Below are positions 30,001 to 39,902 of a stretch of 51,371 nucleotides of DNA, piece after piece. The notes below the pieces were generated by a model that was not told the DNA's origin, ran no database searches, and worked only from the letters and a program-made list of their open reading frames with translations. Each line of letters starts with the position of its first letter. Position 1 is the first letter of the stretch. This DNA is from Mycobacterium angelicum (GTDB lineage Bacteria > Actinomycetota > Actinomycetes > Mycobacteriales > Mycobacteriaceae). The position numbers were made by a program, and so were the translations under genes. The stretch is from assembly GCF_002086155.1 (NCBI RefSeq), contig NZ_MVHE01000037.1, positions 1 to 51,371 on the forward strand, read 5' to 3'.

Positions 30001-33000
30001 CATGCAGCGAGACGCCCTGCCACGAAAACGGCAGTAAGGTTGCCTGGTTCTGCTCGCTCATCCCCATCGCATGCAACGCCGCGTCCAGGATCAGCGGGTG
30101 GATTCCGAAGCCGGCCAGGGTGACTCCCGCATCGGCGGGGACGGCGACCTCGGCGAATATCTCCGAACCACGCTGCCACATCGCTGCGAGACCGCGAAAC
30201 GCACCGCCGTACTCGTAGCCGCGTTCGGCCAGCCGCTCATACGCGCCGTCGATGTCGACCGCGGTGGCGCTGGCCGGTGGCCACAGCGAAAAACTCGATG
30301 CCGGCGGTACCGGTGTGGCCGTCAACAGGCCCTGGGCGTTCAGCACCCAGCGCGAATCCTGGGCATCAGCACGCGAATACACCGACACCGACCGCTCGCC
30401 CAACTCGTCGGCACCGCCCACCAGGACCTGTACCTGCAACCCGCCCACCATCGGCAGGGCCAGCGGTGCGACCACCGTCAGCTCCTCGACGGTCCCATAG
30501 CCCACCTCGTCGCCGGCCCGCAACGCCAGCTCTACAAAGGCCGCCCCAGGCAACAGCACTACGCCACCGACGACATGGTCGGCCAACCACCGCTGATCCT
30601 CTACCGACAGTCGGCCCGTCAACACCACACCGCCGGAGTCCGGCTGTTCGACCACCGCACCCAACAAACCATGCTGAGCCCAGGCCAGTCCCATGCCGCG
30701 GATGTCGCCCGAACCCGTCGACCCCGGCGGCAACCAGTAGGTCTGCCACTGGAAGGCGTAGGTGGGCAGATCAACGAGCCGGCCACGGCTGCCATAGATC
30801 GCCGGCCAGTCCACCGGCGCACCCGCGGTAAATAACCGGCCCACAGCGTCCAGCACCGAGGCCGTCTCCTGACGATCCTTGCGTAACGCCGGAACCGTCA
30901 CCGCATCAACCAACGACAACGACTGCTCCACGAGCGCGGCCAGCCCGCCGGCCGGGCCCATCTCGATAAACGCTGTGGCACCGGCCGATTCCAGCGACCG
31001 CACCCCGTCGGCGAACCGCACCGGACGCCGTACGTGCTCAACCCAATACTTCGCCGATCCGTAGTCCGCGTCGGCGAGTTGCCCAGTCACATTGGAAATC
31101 AACGGAATCCGCGGCTTCGACACGGCAATGCCGTCGGCGATCTGAGTGAATTCCTCGAGCATCGGTTCCATCAGCGACGAGTGAAACGCGTGCGACACGT
31201 TCAACCGATGCACGCGGCGGCCGCGCCGGGCGAATCGATCCGCGATGCCGCTCACCGCCGCCTCGCTACCCGAAATCACCACTGCGTCGGGCGCATTCAC
31301 GGCAGCCAGGTCTGCGCCGTCGACCAGCAGCGGCGCCACTTCCTCTTCGCCGGCGGCCACCGCCACCATCGCGCCGCCGGCCGGCAACGCCGACATCAGC
31401 CTGCCGCGGGCGGCTACCAATCTCGCCGCATCGGCCAATGACAACACCCCGGCAACGTGCGCGGCCGCGATCTCGCCCACCGAATGACCGATCATCAAAT
31501 CCGGGACAATGCCCCAGCCCTGCAACACCTTTGCCAGCGCCACCCCGATCGCGAAAAGCGCCGGCTGAGCGAATTCGGTGCTGGTCAGCAGTGCCTCGTC
31601 GGCCCCCCAGAGCACCTTTCGCAGCGGCAGGCGCAGGTGTGCATCCAGCGCGTCGGCCACCGCGTCGAATTCGCGGGCGAACAACGACAATTCCGCATAC
31701 AGCTGTTCGCCCATGCCGAGCCATTGCGCGCCCTGCCCGGGGAACACGAAGGCCGTCTTGCCGCCCGATCGCGCGCGGCCCACCGCCGCGCTGGCGCCCG
31801 GCTCGCCGGCCGCCACCTCCGAGAGCGCCGTCAACAGAGTCTGGCGGTCGGCGCCCACCAGCACCGCGCGATGTTCGAACACCGCACGGGTTTTCACCAA
31901 CGACCGGCCCACGTCAACCGGGTCCAAAGCGGCGTCGGCCGTCACGAACGCCAGCAGCCGCTCGGCCTGCCCGGCCAACGCCGCTGCGGACCTCGCCGAG
32001 AGAATCCACGGCACCACCGACAGGTCGTTGTCCGGTTCAGCGTCGGCGCTTTCGATCGGAGCGGCTGCCGGAGCCTGCTCGACGATGACGTGGGCGTTGG
32101 TCCCGCTGATCCCGAATGACGACACCCCCGCCCGCCGTGGCCGGTCGCCCGCCGGCCAAGGCCGCGACTCGGTCAGCACCGACACCGCGCCCGCTGACCA
32201 ATCCACGTGTGGCGTCGGCACATCCACATGCAACGTCTTCGGCATCACGCCGTGGCGGATGGCCTGGATCATCTTGATCACCCCGGCCACCCCCGCGGCG
32301 GCGGAGGTGTGGCCGATGTTGGATTTGATCGACCCCAACCACAACGGCTCCCCGTCGGGCCGGCCCTGGCCGTAGGTGGCCAGCAGCGCCTGGGCCTCGA
32401 TGGGATCCCCCAGCCGGGTGCCCGTTCCGTGCCCTTCGACCAGGTCGACGCCGGCGGCGTCGAGCCGGGCGCTGGCCAGCGCCGCCCGAATCACCCGCTG
32501 CTGGGCGGGGCCGTTCGGTGCCGTCAGCCCGTTGGAGGCACCGTCCTGATTCACCGCCGACCCGCGGATCACCGCGAGCACCGGATGCCCCAGCCGTTGC
32601 GCGTCGGCCAGCCGTTCCAGCACCAGCACGCCGGCGCCTTCCGACCAGGAGGTGCCGTCGGCGCTGCCGGCGTACGCCTTGCACCGGCCATCGGGTGCCA
32701 GCGCCCGCTGCCGGCTGAACTCGACAAATGGGGCCGGGCTGGACATTACGGTGACACCGGCGGACAACGCCAGGTCGCACTCCCCCGACCGCAGCGACTG
32801 GGCCGCCAGGTGCAACGCCACCAGCGACGACGAACACGCCGTATCCACCGACAGCGCCGGACCTTCCAGCCCCAGCACATACGCCACCCGGCCAGAGGCG
32901 ACGCTCAACGTGGAACCCGTCAGCCCGTAGCCCTCCAACTCACCCTGTACGTGACCGCCATAGTTGTCATGAATGACCCCGGCGAACACACCGGTGGCCG

Positions 33001-33442
33001 AGCCTCGCAGCGTGGTCGGGTCAATCCCCGTGCGCTCCAACGCTTCCCACGACAGCTCCAGCATCAATCGCTGCTGCGGGTCCATCGCCAAAGCCTCGTT
33101 GGGCCCGATGCCGAAGAATCCGGCGTCGAATGCGGCCACCTCGTCCAGGAACGAGCCGCGGCGGGTGTACATCTTCCCGGCGGCATCCGGGTCCGGGTCG
33201 AACAGCCCCTCGACGTCCCAGCCGCGATCAGCGGGGAAATCCGAGATGGCGTCGCGGCCGGCGGTGACCATGTCCCACAACGCCTCCGGCGAGTGCACCC
33301 CGCCGGGGTACCGGCAGCTCATCCCCACCACCGCCACGGGCCCGGACAGCTTGGCTTCCAGCTCCGACAACCGCTTTCGGGTGTGCCGCAGATCCGCCGT
33401 GAGGCGTTTGAGGTAATCGACGTGTTTGCCGGTTTCCGGCAT
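27074..33442 (-). CDS. pks8: Fully reducing type I PKS module, malonyl-type AT (pks8/pks17-like, unbroken)
   Basis: This modular PKS has 2122 residues from the ATG at 33442, preceded by AAGGAG. Domain order is an N-terminal coiled docking segment (1-32, KHVDYLKRLTADL), then KS (DTACSSS; EGHGTGT; NIGHTSAAAG), AT (GHSVGE with HAFH, the malonyl-CoA pattern), DH (HVVGGVVLLP; catalytic DAALH), ER (AAAGGVGMAAVQLA), KR (TGGTGMAGAA; SSLSG...GNYAAAN) and ACP (LGFDSLTAVELRNRL), with a C-terminal docking helix ending LFAILDEELGP. All reductive domains look active, so each extension would be fully saturated. No thioesterase is present. In M. tuberculosis, as I recall, the region is split into pks8 and pks17; here one frame covers both. 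It starts 23 bp after the pks7-like gene. Confidence 0.93.
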   Translation of the reverse strand: MPETGKHVDYLKRLTADLRHTRKRLSELEAKLSGPVAVVGMSCRYPGGVHSPEALWDMVTAGRDAISDFPADRGWDVEGLFDPDPDAAGKMYTRRGSFLDEVAAFDAGFFGIGPNEALAMDPQQRLMLELSWEALERTGIDPTTLRGSATGVFAGVIHDNYGGHVQGELEGYGLTGSTLSVASGRVAYVLGLEGPALSVDTACSSSLVALHLAAQSLRSGECDLALSAGVTVMSSPAPFVEFSRQRALAPDGRCKAYAGSADGTSWSEGAGVLVLERLADAQRLGHPVLAVIRGSAVNQDGASNGLTAPNGPAQQRVIRAALASARLDAAGVDLVEGHGTGTRLGDPIEAQALLATYGQGRPDGEPLWLGSIKSNIGHTSAAAGVAGVIKMIQAIRHGVMPKTLHVDVPTPHVDWSAGAVSVLTESRPWPAGDRPRRAGVSSFGISGTNAHVIVEQAPAAAPIESADAEPDNDLSVVPWILSARSAAALAGQAERLLAFVTADAALDPVDVGRSLVKTRAVFEHRAVLVGADRQTLLTALSEVAAGEPGASAAVGRARSGGKTAFVFPGQGAQWLGMGEQLYAELSLFAREFDAVADALDAHLRLPLRKVLWGADEALLTSTEFAQPALFAIGVALAKVLQGWGIVPDLMIGHSVGEIAAAHVAGVLSLADAARLVAARGRLMSALPAGGAMVAVAAGEEEVAPLLVDGADLAAVNAPDAVVISGSEAAVSGIADRFARRGRRVHRLNVSHAFHSSLMEPMLEEFTQIADGIAVSKPRIPLISNVTGQLADADYGSAKYWVEHVRRPVRFADGVRSLESAGATAFIEMGPAGGLAALVEQSLSLVDAVTVPALRKDRQETASVLDAVGRLFTAGAPVDWPAIYGSRGRLVDLPTYAFQWQTYWLPPGSTGSGDIRGMGLAWAQHGLLGAVVEQPDSGGVVLTGRLSVEDQRWLADHVVGGVVLLPGAAFVELALRAGDEVGYGTVEELTVVAPLALPMVGGLQVQVLVGGADELGERSVSVYSRADAQDSRWVLNAQGLLTATPVPPASSFSLWPPASATAVDIDGAYERLAERGYEYGGAFRGLAAMWQRGSEIFAEVAVPADAGVTLAGFGIHPLILDAALHAMGMSEQNQATLLPFSWQGVSLHAAGASRVRVRIAPAGDGAVSVDLADTTGAPVLSVRALVMRPVSAEQLSTAIAGVDTTNRGLLEVVWSPVSPPGGDTGATPEIFELESTANDIESVHAVTHRALAAVQSALAEERAELFVVLTHGAVALSGEDVTDLAGAAAWGLVRSAQAEHPGRLVLVDTDGSLDVSDVIACNEPQLVVRGGKVYAARLTPVGPAPVLQVPDAEGGWRLIAGAGGTFEELALVPCPAADLAPGQVRVAVQALGVNFRDVLVALGMYPGMAEVGAEGAGVVTEIGPEVTGLSVGEPVLGLLGLAASDAVVDARLVTKVPAGWSMTEAAATPTVFLTAYYALRVLANVQPGESVLIHAAAGGVGMAAVQLARLWGLEVFVTASRGKWNTLRAMGFDDNHIADSRTLAFEDKFFLVTGGSGVDVVLNSLAGEFNDASLRLMPRGGRFIEMGKTDIRDAQVVAQDHPGVAYRAFDLMEAGPQQIEQMLADVMHLFEDGALQRLPVNTWDVRLAPEAYRFLSQARHIGKVVLTMPDAWAAGTVLITGGTGMAGAAVARHLASRYGVRRLVLVSRAGERAEGAADLVAELAEAGAQAQVVACDVAERDEVSALLAAHPDLTAVFHAAGIIDDALIDSLTPQRVDTVLRAKADGAWNLHEYTKDLNLAVFVLFSSLSGLVGAPGQGNYAAANAFLDALAVHRRSQGLAGVSVAWGLWEEASAMTQHLGERDRARMSRVGLAPLSTERAMGFLDNALLSDRAVLAATPLNRAALAAAGSAVPPLFSGLITSPVARRSIAAGEASMSMSGLISRLHGLTAEQRQRELTELVCTNAIAVLGHASSPDIDANKAFQELGFDSLTAVELRNRLKSATGLTLPPTVIFDYPTPAALAEHLDTQLSAAPNQAGQASGGAANEPNLLARFNDIARELDSLVSQPEWTPEDKSHLGKRLQAIVTDLTAPRSTPEPTPDDEDITAATESQLFAILDEELGP

Positions 33443-33465
33443 GGTTGCTCCTTGTCGGAATGGGC

Positions 33466-36400
33466 TCAGGAGCCGAGTTCTTCGTCGAGAATGGCGAAGA
33501 GCTGGCTTTCCGTGGCGTCGGTGATGTCGTCGTCGATCAGGTGGGTCAGGATGCCGTGCAAACGACTGTTCAGCTGCGCCTTGTCTTCGGGGCTCCAATC
33601 GGGCCGGTTGAGCAGCGTCTGCAGCTCCCGGGTGATTTCGTCGAAGCGGGCCAACAGGTCGGGTTCGTCGCTGACCGGACGGACCGTATCGAATTGGGCG
33701 ATAAGGTGTTCCGACAGCGCGGCCGGGGTCGGATAGTCGAAGATCAGGGTGGGCGGCAAGGTGAGCCCTGTCACGCTCTTGAGCCGGTTACGCAACTCCA
33801 CCGCCGTCAACGAGTCGAAGCCGAGATCTTGAAAAGCGCGCTGGGCGTTGATGTCTGCCACGCTGGAGCGTCCCAGCACCGTTGCGGCGTTACTGCAGAC
33901 CAGTTCGCTCAGTTCGCGGCGGCGCTGCTCGGGGCTCAATGCGTTCAGCCGCGACGCCAATCCCGACGTCGACACCGCGATAGCACTGTCGACGATGACC
34001 CGCCGGATCGGGTGGGCCACCAGCCCGCTCAACAACGGCGGCACCGATGCTCCGGCCAGGGCGGCGGGATCCAGCCGGGCGGCCAGCAGAACCGGCCGGT
34101 CGGCCAGCAGCGCGGTATCCAGCAATCCCAATGCCGCTTCGGTCGAAATCGGCACCAGCCCAGTGCGATTCATCCGGGCCCGGTCACGTTCGCCCAGGTG
34201 CTGGGTCATCGCCGAAGCCTGTTCCCACAGCCCCCAGGCCACCGACAAACCCGGCAACCCGCCGGCGCGACGGTGGGCCGCCAGCCCGTCCAGGAACGCG
34301 TTCGCCGCCGCGTAATTGCCCTGGCCCGCGGTTCCGACGATCCCCGCCATGGACGAAAACATCACGAAGACAGACAAATCCAGCTTCGCGGTGAGCTCGT
34401 GCAAATGCCAAGCTCCATCGACCTTGGCCCGCAACACGTTATCCACTTGCTCTGGTGTCAACCCCGTGATGGTCGCGTCATCGAGAACCCCTGCGGCGTG
34501 GAACACCCCTTTGAGGGGATAGCGCGGATCCAGACCGGCGAGCAACGTGGCAACCGCCTCGCGATCGGCCACATCGCAGGCCACCACCGCTACCTCGGCG
34601 CCGGCTTCGCGCAGGCGTGCCACCAGCTGTGCAGTTCCCCCGGCTTGTTCCCCGCTGCGGCTGGCCAGCACGACGCTGGCCACCCCATACCGCTCTACCA
34701 GATGAGCCGCCACCGCCGAACCGGCCATCCCGGTGCCGCCGGTGATCACCACCGTGCCCCCGGCCAGTTCACCACCGGCCTTACTCAGTAGCGCACCGCC
34801 GGGCCCGTCCGGCAACGTCAGCACCACCTTGCCGACGTGACGGGCCTGACTGACAAAGCGATAGGCCGCCGAAGCACACCGCACATCGAAAGCCTTGACC
34901 GGCAACGGTGTCAGTGCGCCGGCCGCCAGCAACCTGACCACTTCGGAGAGCATGGCCGCGATACGTTCCGGGCCGGCTTCGATCAGATCGAAGGCGCGAT
35001 ATTGCACACCCCTGTACCGCTCGGCCACCAGGTGCGGGTCGCGCAGGTCGGTCTTGCCCATCTCGATGAAACGGCCGCCGGGAGTCAGCAGCCGCAGCGA
35101 CGCGTCGGTGAACTCCCCGGCCAGCGAGTTGAGCACCACGTCCACCCCACGACCGCCGGTGACCGCCGAGAACTTCTCCTCGAAGTCGAGGCTGCGGGAA
35201 TCCGAGATGTGGTCTTCGTCAAAGCCCATGGCCCGCAAGGTTTCCCACTTGCCCCGGCTGGCGGTGGCGAACACCTCGAGACCCAGATGCCGGGCCAGTT
35301 GCACAGCGGCCATGCCGACTCCGCCGGTACCGGCATGCACCAGCACCTTCTCCCCGGCCTTTGCGCCGGCCAATACCGACAGGCCGTAGAACGCCGTCAA
35401 GAACACCACCGGGACACCGGCCGCCGTTATCAGCGACTGCCCCGCCGGCACCGCCGTCACCAGTCGCGCATCCACCACCGCCTCGGCGCCCACCACGCCG
35501 AGCAATCCCATCACCGCGTCGCCGACCAGCAGCCCGTCCACGCCGGGACCCACCTCCACCACCACGCCGGCACCCTCGGCCCCCAATTCCCCACCGCCGG
35601 GATACATTCCCAGCGCCACCAATACATCCCGGAAATTCACCCCGACGGCGGCCACCGCGACTCGCACCTGCCCGGCGGCCAGTTCGGCCCGGCCGGCCGG
35701 GGCCACCACCAGATCCTCCAGCGTCCCCCCGCCGCCGACGGCCAGCTGCCAGCCCCCGGACCCGGACGGCAGCTCCAATACCGATCCGGCGCCCACCGGT
35801 ACCACCCGCGCCGCGTATGCTACGCCGGAACGAACCACCAAAGCCGGTTCACCGCAAGCGACTACGTCGGCGACATCCAGCGAGCCGTCCGAATCGACCA
35901 GCACCACCCGCCCCGGGTGCTCGGCCTGAGCCGAACGCACCAAGCCCCAAATCGCCGCACCCGCCAAATCGGTGACGTCCTCGCCCGGCAGGGCCGCGGC
36001 ACCACGAGTTACCAGCGCCAGCATGCCGTCCTCAGTACCGGCCAGCCAGGACTGCAATTCGGCCAGCACCGCGTGCACGCCCGCATACACCGCGTCCAGC
36101 ACATCGGCACCGTTGGCGTCGGTGCGGGCAGCCAACCCGCGCACCACGAATTTATGATCACCAATCCCACTGTGTCCCAATGCAATCGGCGACCAGCCCA
36201 CCTCCAGGAGCCGTCCGCCACCAGACCCGGCACCACCGCCAGCGGCGGTGACCGCCGCCGACAGCACCTGCGTCGAGACCCGACGAACGACCAATTCCCG
36301 CACCGACAGCACCGGGAGGCCGTCGGTGTCGGCCAACTCCACCGACATCGCACCCACACCTAACGGCGCCAATCTCGCCCGAACCCGTGACGCCCCGGAC

Positions 36401-39400
36401 GCGTGCAGGCAAACGCCCTGCCAGGAAAACGGCAACATCGGCTGTTCGCCATCATCGACCACGCCCCAGGCATGCAAGGCGGCATCCAACACCACCGGAT
36501 GAATCCCGAACCCGCCGGCCAGCACTCCCTCCGGCAGCGCCACCTCGGCGAAAACCTCACGGCCCCTTCGCCACAACGAACGCAATCCCTGGAACGCCGG
36601 GCCATAGCCGTAGCCCCGCCCGCCCAGCACGTCATAGGCATCGCCGGCACCCACGGCCTGGGCTCCCACCGGTGGCCACACCGACAGGTCCGTGGCAGCC
36701 GGCATCGCCGCCGCGCTCAACGTGCCCTGAGCGTGCAGCACCCACACCGAATCAGCCCCCATGCCATGGGAATACACCGATACCGCCCGGCCGCCCGATT
36801 CCGTAGCGGCACCCACCACCACCTGCATCCGCATCCCACCGGCCGGCGGCAACACCAGCGGAGCCAACAACGTCAACTCCTCGACCACGCCGCAGCCGAC
36901 CGCATCACCGGCCCGGATGGCCAGCTCCACAAAGCCCGCTCCGGGATACAGCACCACACCGCCCACCGCGTGGTCGGCCAACCACGGCTGGGCGGTCAGC
37001 GAAAGTTGACCCGTCAACACCACGCCACCGGAATCGGGCCGCTCCAGCACGGCACCCAACAGCGGATGACTGACACCGGCCAGGCCGAGGCCGGTCGCAT
37101 CGCCGCTGTCAACGCCCAAGGGCCCCAACCAAAATCGCCGCCGGACAAACCCGTACGTCGGCAACTCCACTTGCCGGGCGGCCAGACCCTCAAACGCCGC
37201 TGACCAGTGCACCGCCACACCGGCGACATGCGCCTGGCCGGCTGACAGCCAGAACCGGTCCAGGCCACCGTCGTCTCGACCCAGCGACGGGACGATGATC
37301 GGTTCACCGACACTGGTCTGCGCAGCATCGGCCAGGGTCTCTTCGATGCCGGCGATCAGCACCGGATGCGGGCTGCATTCGACGAACACCTGGTAGCCGT
37401 CGTCGGAGGCGCTGCGGACGGCCTGCTCGAATTGCACGGTCTGGCGGATGCTGCGGAACCAGTACTCGGCGTTCAAACCGGCGGTGTCCATGAGTTGGCC
37501 GGTGACCGTTGAGAAGAACGCCGTTGTAGAGCAGCGGGGCATCAGCCCGTCCAGGGCCCCGATCAGGTCTGCGTGGATCGCGTCCACCTGGGCCGAGTGC
37601 GAAGCGTAATCGACGTCGATCCTGCGGGCGCGAATGCCGTCGGCTGCGCAGCGTTGCAGCAGGTCCTCGATGGCGCCCACCTCACCGGCCACCGCGACCG
37701 CCGAAACGCCGTTCACCGCAGCGATATTCAGTCTTTCACCCCAGAGCGCGGCCAGCTCCTTGGCTTTGGACAGTCCGCATGCCAATGACGCCATGCCGCC
37801 GGCCCCGGACAATTGCAGCAACAGCCGGCTGCGCAGCGCCACCACCTTGGCGGCGTCCTCCAGCGACAATGCGCCGGCCACATAGGCCGCCGCGATCTCC
37901 CCCTGCGAATGCCCGATCACCGCGTCGGGAACCACTCCAATGGAACGCCACAATTCGGCCAGCGACACCATGATCGCCCACAGGGCGGGCTGCACCACGT
38001 CCACCCGATCCAGCCCCGGCGCGTCCGGCGCGCCACGCAAGACGTCGATCAACGACCAGTCCACATACTCACTGAGCGCCTTTTCGCAGAGGTGCAGATG
38101 GTCGGCGAATACCGGTGCAGCATCGAGCAATTGGACACCCATGCCCAGCCACTGAGATCCCTGGCCCGGGAAAACGAACGCCGTCTTGCCCACCGATCGC
38201 GCACGCCCGGCCACCACGCTCGAACCCGGCTCGCCGGCCGCCAGGGTCGCGAGCCGCTCCATCAACTCGGTGCGATCGCCACCCACCACCACGGCCCGAT
38301 GTTCGAACATCGACCGCGTCGAAACCAGCGACCATCCCACATCGAGTGCACTCGAGGCTTCATCGGCCGCGACCCATTCCAGCAGCCGCTGCGCCTGATA
38401 GGCCAACGCGTGTGCCGACCGCGCCGACAGCAGCCACGGAATCGCAGCGACGCGGTGATCACCCTCAAGCACAACGGGTTCCACCGCAGGCGCCTGCTCG
38501 ACGATCACATGCGCGTTGGTCCCACTGATCCCGAACGACGAGATCCCGGCGCGCCGCGGCCGGCCCGACACCTCCCAGGCCCGCGCCTCGGTCAGCAACG
38601 ACACCGCACCAGCGGACCAATCCACGTGCGGCGTAGGCACATCCACGTGCAGTGTCTGGGGCATGACCCCGTGCCGCATCGCCAACACCAGCTTCATCAC
38701 CCCGGCCACGCCGGCCGCCGCGGAGGTATGACCCATGTTCGATTTGATCGAACCCAGCCAGAGCGGCTCGGTTCGGCCTTGTCCGTAGGTCGCCAAAATC
38801 GCCTGCGCCTCAATGGGATCCCCCAGGGTGGTGCCGGTCCCATGTCCTTCCACCAAATCCACGTCGGTCACGCTCAATCGCGCACTGGCCAAGGCAGCCT
38901 TGATCACCCGCTGCTGCGCCGGTCCGTTGGGCGTGGCCAGGCCGTTGGAGGCCCCGTCCTGGTTGACCGCCGATCCTCGCACCACCGCCAGCACCGGATG
39001 CCCCAACCGCTGGGCATCGGTGAGTCGCTCGAGCACCAGGGCGCCGGCGCCCTCGGAGAACGCAGTGCCGTCCGCGGCCCCCGCGTACGCCTTGGACCGG
39101 CCGTCGGGCGACAGCGCCCGCTGCCTGCTGAACTCGATGAACATCGCCGGGGTGGCCATTACGGTGACCCCGCCGACCAGCGCCAGATCGCACTCTCCGG
39201 ACCGCAGCGACTGCACCGCCAAATGCAGCGCCACCAGCGACGACGAACACGCCGTGTCCACCGACACCGCGGGGCCCTCCAAGCCCAGTTCGTAGGCGAC
39301 CCGGCCGGATGCGACGCTCAGCGTCGACCCGCGCAGCCCGTAGCGCTCCAGGTCCCCGGGCACCCGGCCCTGGCCGCCGTAGGTTCCGTGGAAGATACCG

Positions 39401-39864
39401 GCGAACACGCCTGCCGACGAACCCCGAATGCGCATCGGGTCGATGCCCGCACGCTCCAGCGCCTCCCAGGACACCTCCAGCAACAGTCGCTGCTGCGGGT
39501 CCATCGCCAGCACCTCGCTGGGCGCGATGCCGAAGAACTCGGCATCGAAACCGGCCACATCCGTCAGGAAGCCGCCGCAGCGCGTGTAAGACTTGCCGAC
39601 CGCGTCGGGATCGGGATCGAACAGGCCGGCCAGGTCCCACCCGCGGTCCGCGGGAAACTCCGAGACCACGTCGCGGCCGGCCGCCACCATGTCCCAGAGC
39701 GCCTGCGGCGAATCCACCCCACCGGGATACCGGCAGCCCATCCCCACGATCGCGACCGGCTCGGTGTTCAGCGCCAGGTAGTCGCGGTTCTCCCGCTTGA
39801 GCCGCTCGTTTTCCTTGAGTGATCGGCGAAGCGCGGTGATGAGCTCTTCTTGAGTGCTGTCCAT
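33466..39864 (-). CDS. pks7: Fully reducing type I PKS module, methylmalonyl-type AT (pks7-like)
   Basis: The protein has 2132 residues, near the 2126 of M. tuberculosis Pks7. The N-terminal coiled docking helix is ELITALRRSLKENERLKREN. KS has Cys206 (DTACSSS), His341 (EGHGTGT) and His379 (NMGHTSAAAG). AT has Ser653 in GHSQGE and YASH at 753-756; these are the classical methylmalonyl-CoA markers, against HAFH in the pks8-like module. DH (HAVGGVVLYP and DAALH), ER (GTGGVGMAAVQLA), KR (TGGTGMAGSA and GNYAAAN) and ACP (Ser about 2016 in LGFDSL) all look intact. It should add a saturated, methyl-branched unit. The C-terminal end LFAILDEELGS matches that of the pks8-like protein. A hairpin separates it from the type III PKS gene upstream. 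No TE is present. Confidence 0.94.
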   Translation of the reverse strand: MDSTQEELITALRRSLKENERLKRENRDYLALNTEPVAIVGMGCRYPGGVDSPQALWDMVAAGRDVVSEFPADRGWDLAGLFDPDPDAVGKSYTRCGGFLTDVAGFDAEFFGIAPSEVLAMDPQQRLLLEVSWEALERAGIDPMRIRGSSAGVFAGIFHGTYGGQGRVPGDLERYGLRGSTLSVASGRVAYELGLEGPAVSVDTACSSSLVALHLAVQSLRSGECDLALVGGVTVMATPAMFIEFSRQRALSPDGRSKAYAGAADGTAFSEGAGALVLERLTDAQRLGHPVLAVVRGSAVNQDGASNGLATPNGPAQQRVIKAALASARLSVTDVDLVEGHGTGTTLGDPIEAQAILATYGQGRTEPLWLGSIKSNMGHTSAAAGVAGVMKLVLAMRHGVMPQTLHVDVPTPHVDWSAGAVSLLTEARAWEVSGRPRRAGISSFGISGTNAHVIVEQAPAVEPVVLEGDHRVAAIPWLLSARSAHALAYQAQRLLEWVAADEASSALDVGWSLVSTRSMFEHRAVVVGGDRTELMERLATLAAGEPGSSVVAGRARSVGKTAFVFPGQGSQWLGMGVQLLDAAPVFADHLHLCEKALSEYVDWSLIDVLRGAPDAPGLDRVDVVQPALWAIMVSLAELWRSIGVVPDAVIGHSQGEIAAAYVAGALSLEDAAKVVALRSRLLLQLSGAGGMASLACGLSKAKELAALWGERLNIAAVNGVSAVAVAGEVGAIEDLLQRCAADGIRARRIDVDYASHSAQVDAIHADLIGALDGLMPRCSTTAFFSTVTGQLMDTAGLNAEYWFRSIRQTVQFEQAVRSASDDGYQVFVECSPHPVLIAGIEETLADAAQTSVGEPIIVPSLGRDDGGLDRFWLSAGQAHVAGVAVHWSAAFEGLAARQVELPTYGFVRRRFWLGPLGVDSGDATGLGLAGVSHPLLGAVLERPDSGGVVLTGQLSLTAQPWLADHAVGGVVLYPGAGFVELAIRAGDAVGCGVVEELTLLAPLVLPPAGGMRMQVVVGAATESGGRAVSVYSHGMGADSVWVLHAQGTLSAAAMPAATDLSVWPPVGAQAVGAGDAYDVLGGRGYGYGPAFQGLRSLWRRGREVFAEVALPEGVLAGGFGIHPVVLDAALHAWGVVDDGEQPMLPFSWQGVCLHASGASRVRARLAPLGVGAMSVELADTDGLPVLSVRELVVRRVSTQVLSAAVTAAGGGAGSGGGRLLEVGWSPIALGHSGIGDHKFVVRGLAARTDANGADVLDAVYAGVHAVLAELQSWLAGTEDGMLALVTRGAAALPGEDVTDLAGAAIWGLVRSAQAEHPGRVVLVDSDGSLDVADVVACGEPALVVRSGVAYAARVVPVGAGSVLELPSGSGGWQLAVGGGGTLEDLVVAPAGRAELAAGQVRVAVAAVGVNFRDVLVALGMYPGGGELGAEGAGVVVEVGPGVDGLLVGDAVMGLLGVVGAEAVVDARLVTAVPAGQSLITAAGVPVVFLTAFYGLSVLAGAKAGEKVLVHAGTGGVGMAAVQLARHLGLEVFATASRGKWETLRAMGFDEDHISDSRSLDFEEKFSAVTGGRGVDVVLNSLAGEFTDASLRLLTPGGRFIEMGKTDLRDPHLVAERYRGVQYRAFDLIEAGPERIAAMLSEVVRLLAAGALTPLPVKAFDVRCASAAYRFVSQARHVGKVVLTLPDGPGGALLSKAGGELAGGTVVITGGTGMAGSAVAAHLVERYGVASVVLASRSGEQAGGTAQLVARLREAGAEVAVVACDVADREAVATLLAGLDPRYPLKGVFHAAGVLDDATITGLTPEQVDNVLRAKVDGAWHLHELTAKLDLSVFVMFSSMAGIVGTAGQGNYAAANAFLDGLAAHRRAGGLPGLSVAWGLWEQASAMTQHLGERDRARMNRTGLVPISTEAALGLLDTALLADRPVLLAARLDPAALAGASVPPLLSGLVAHPIRRVIVDSAIAVSTSGLASRLNALSPEQRRRELSELVCSNAATVLGRSSVADINAQRAFQDLGFDSLTAVELRNRLKSVTGLTLPPTLIFDYPTPAALSEHLIAQFDTVRPVSDEPDLLARFDEITRELQTLLNRPDWSPEDKAQLNSRLHGILTHLIDDDITDATESQLFAILDEELGS

Positions 39865-39902
39865 AGATCGCGACCTTTCGTGCTACTCAAGGTGAGGCGC
39901 GC

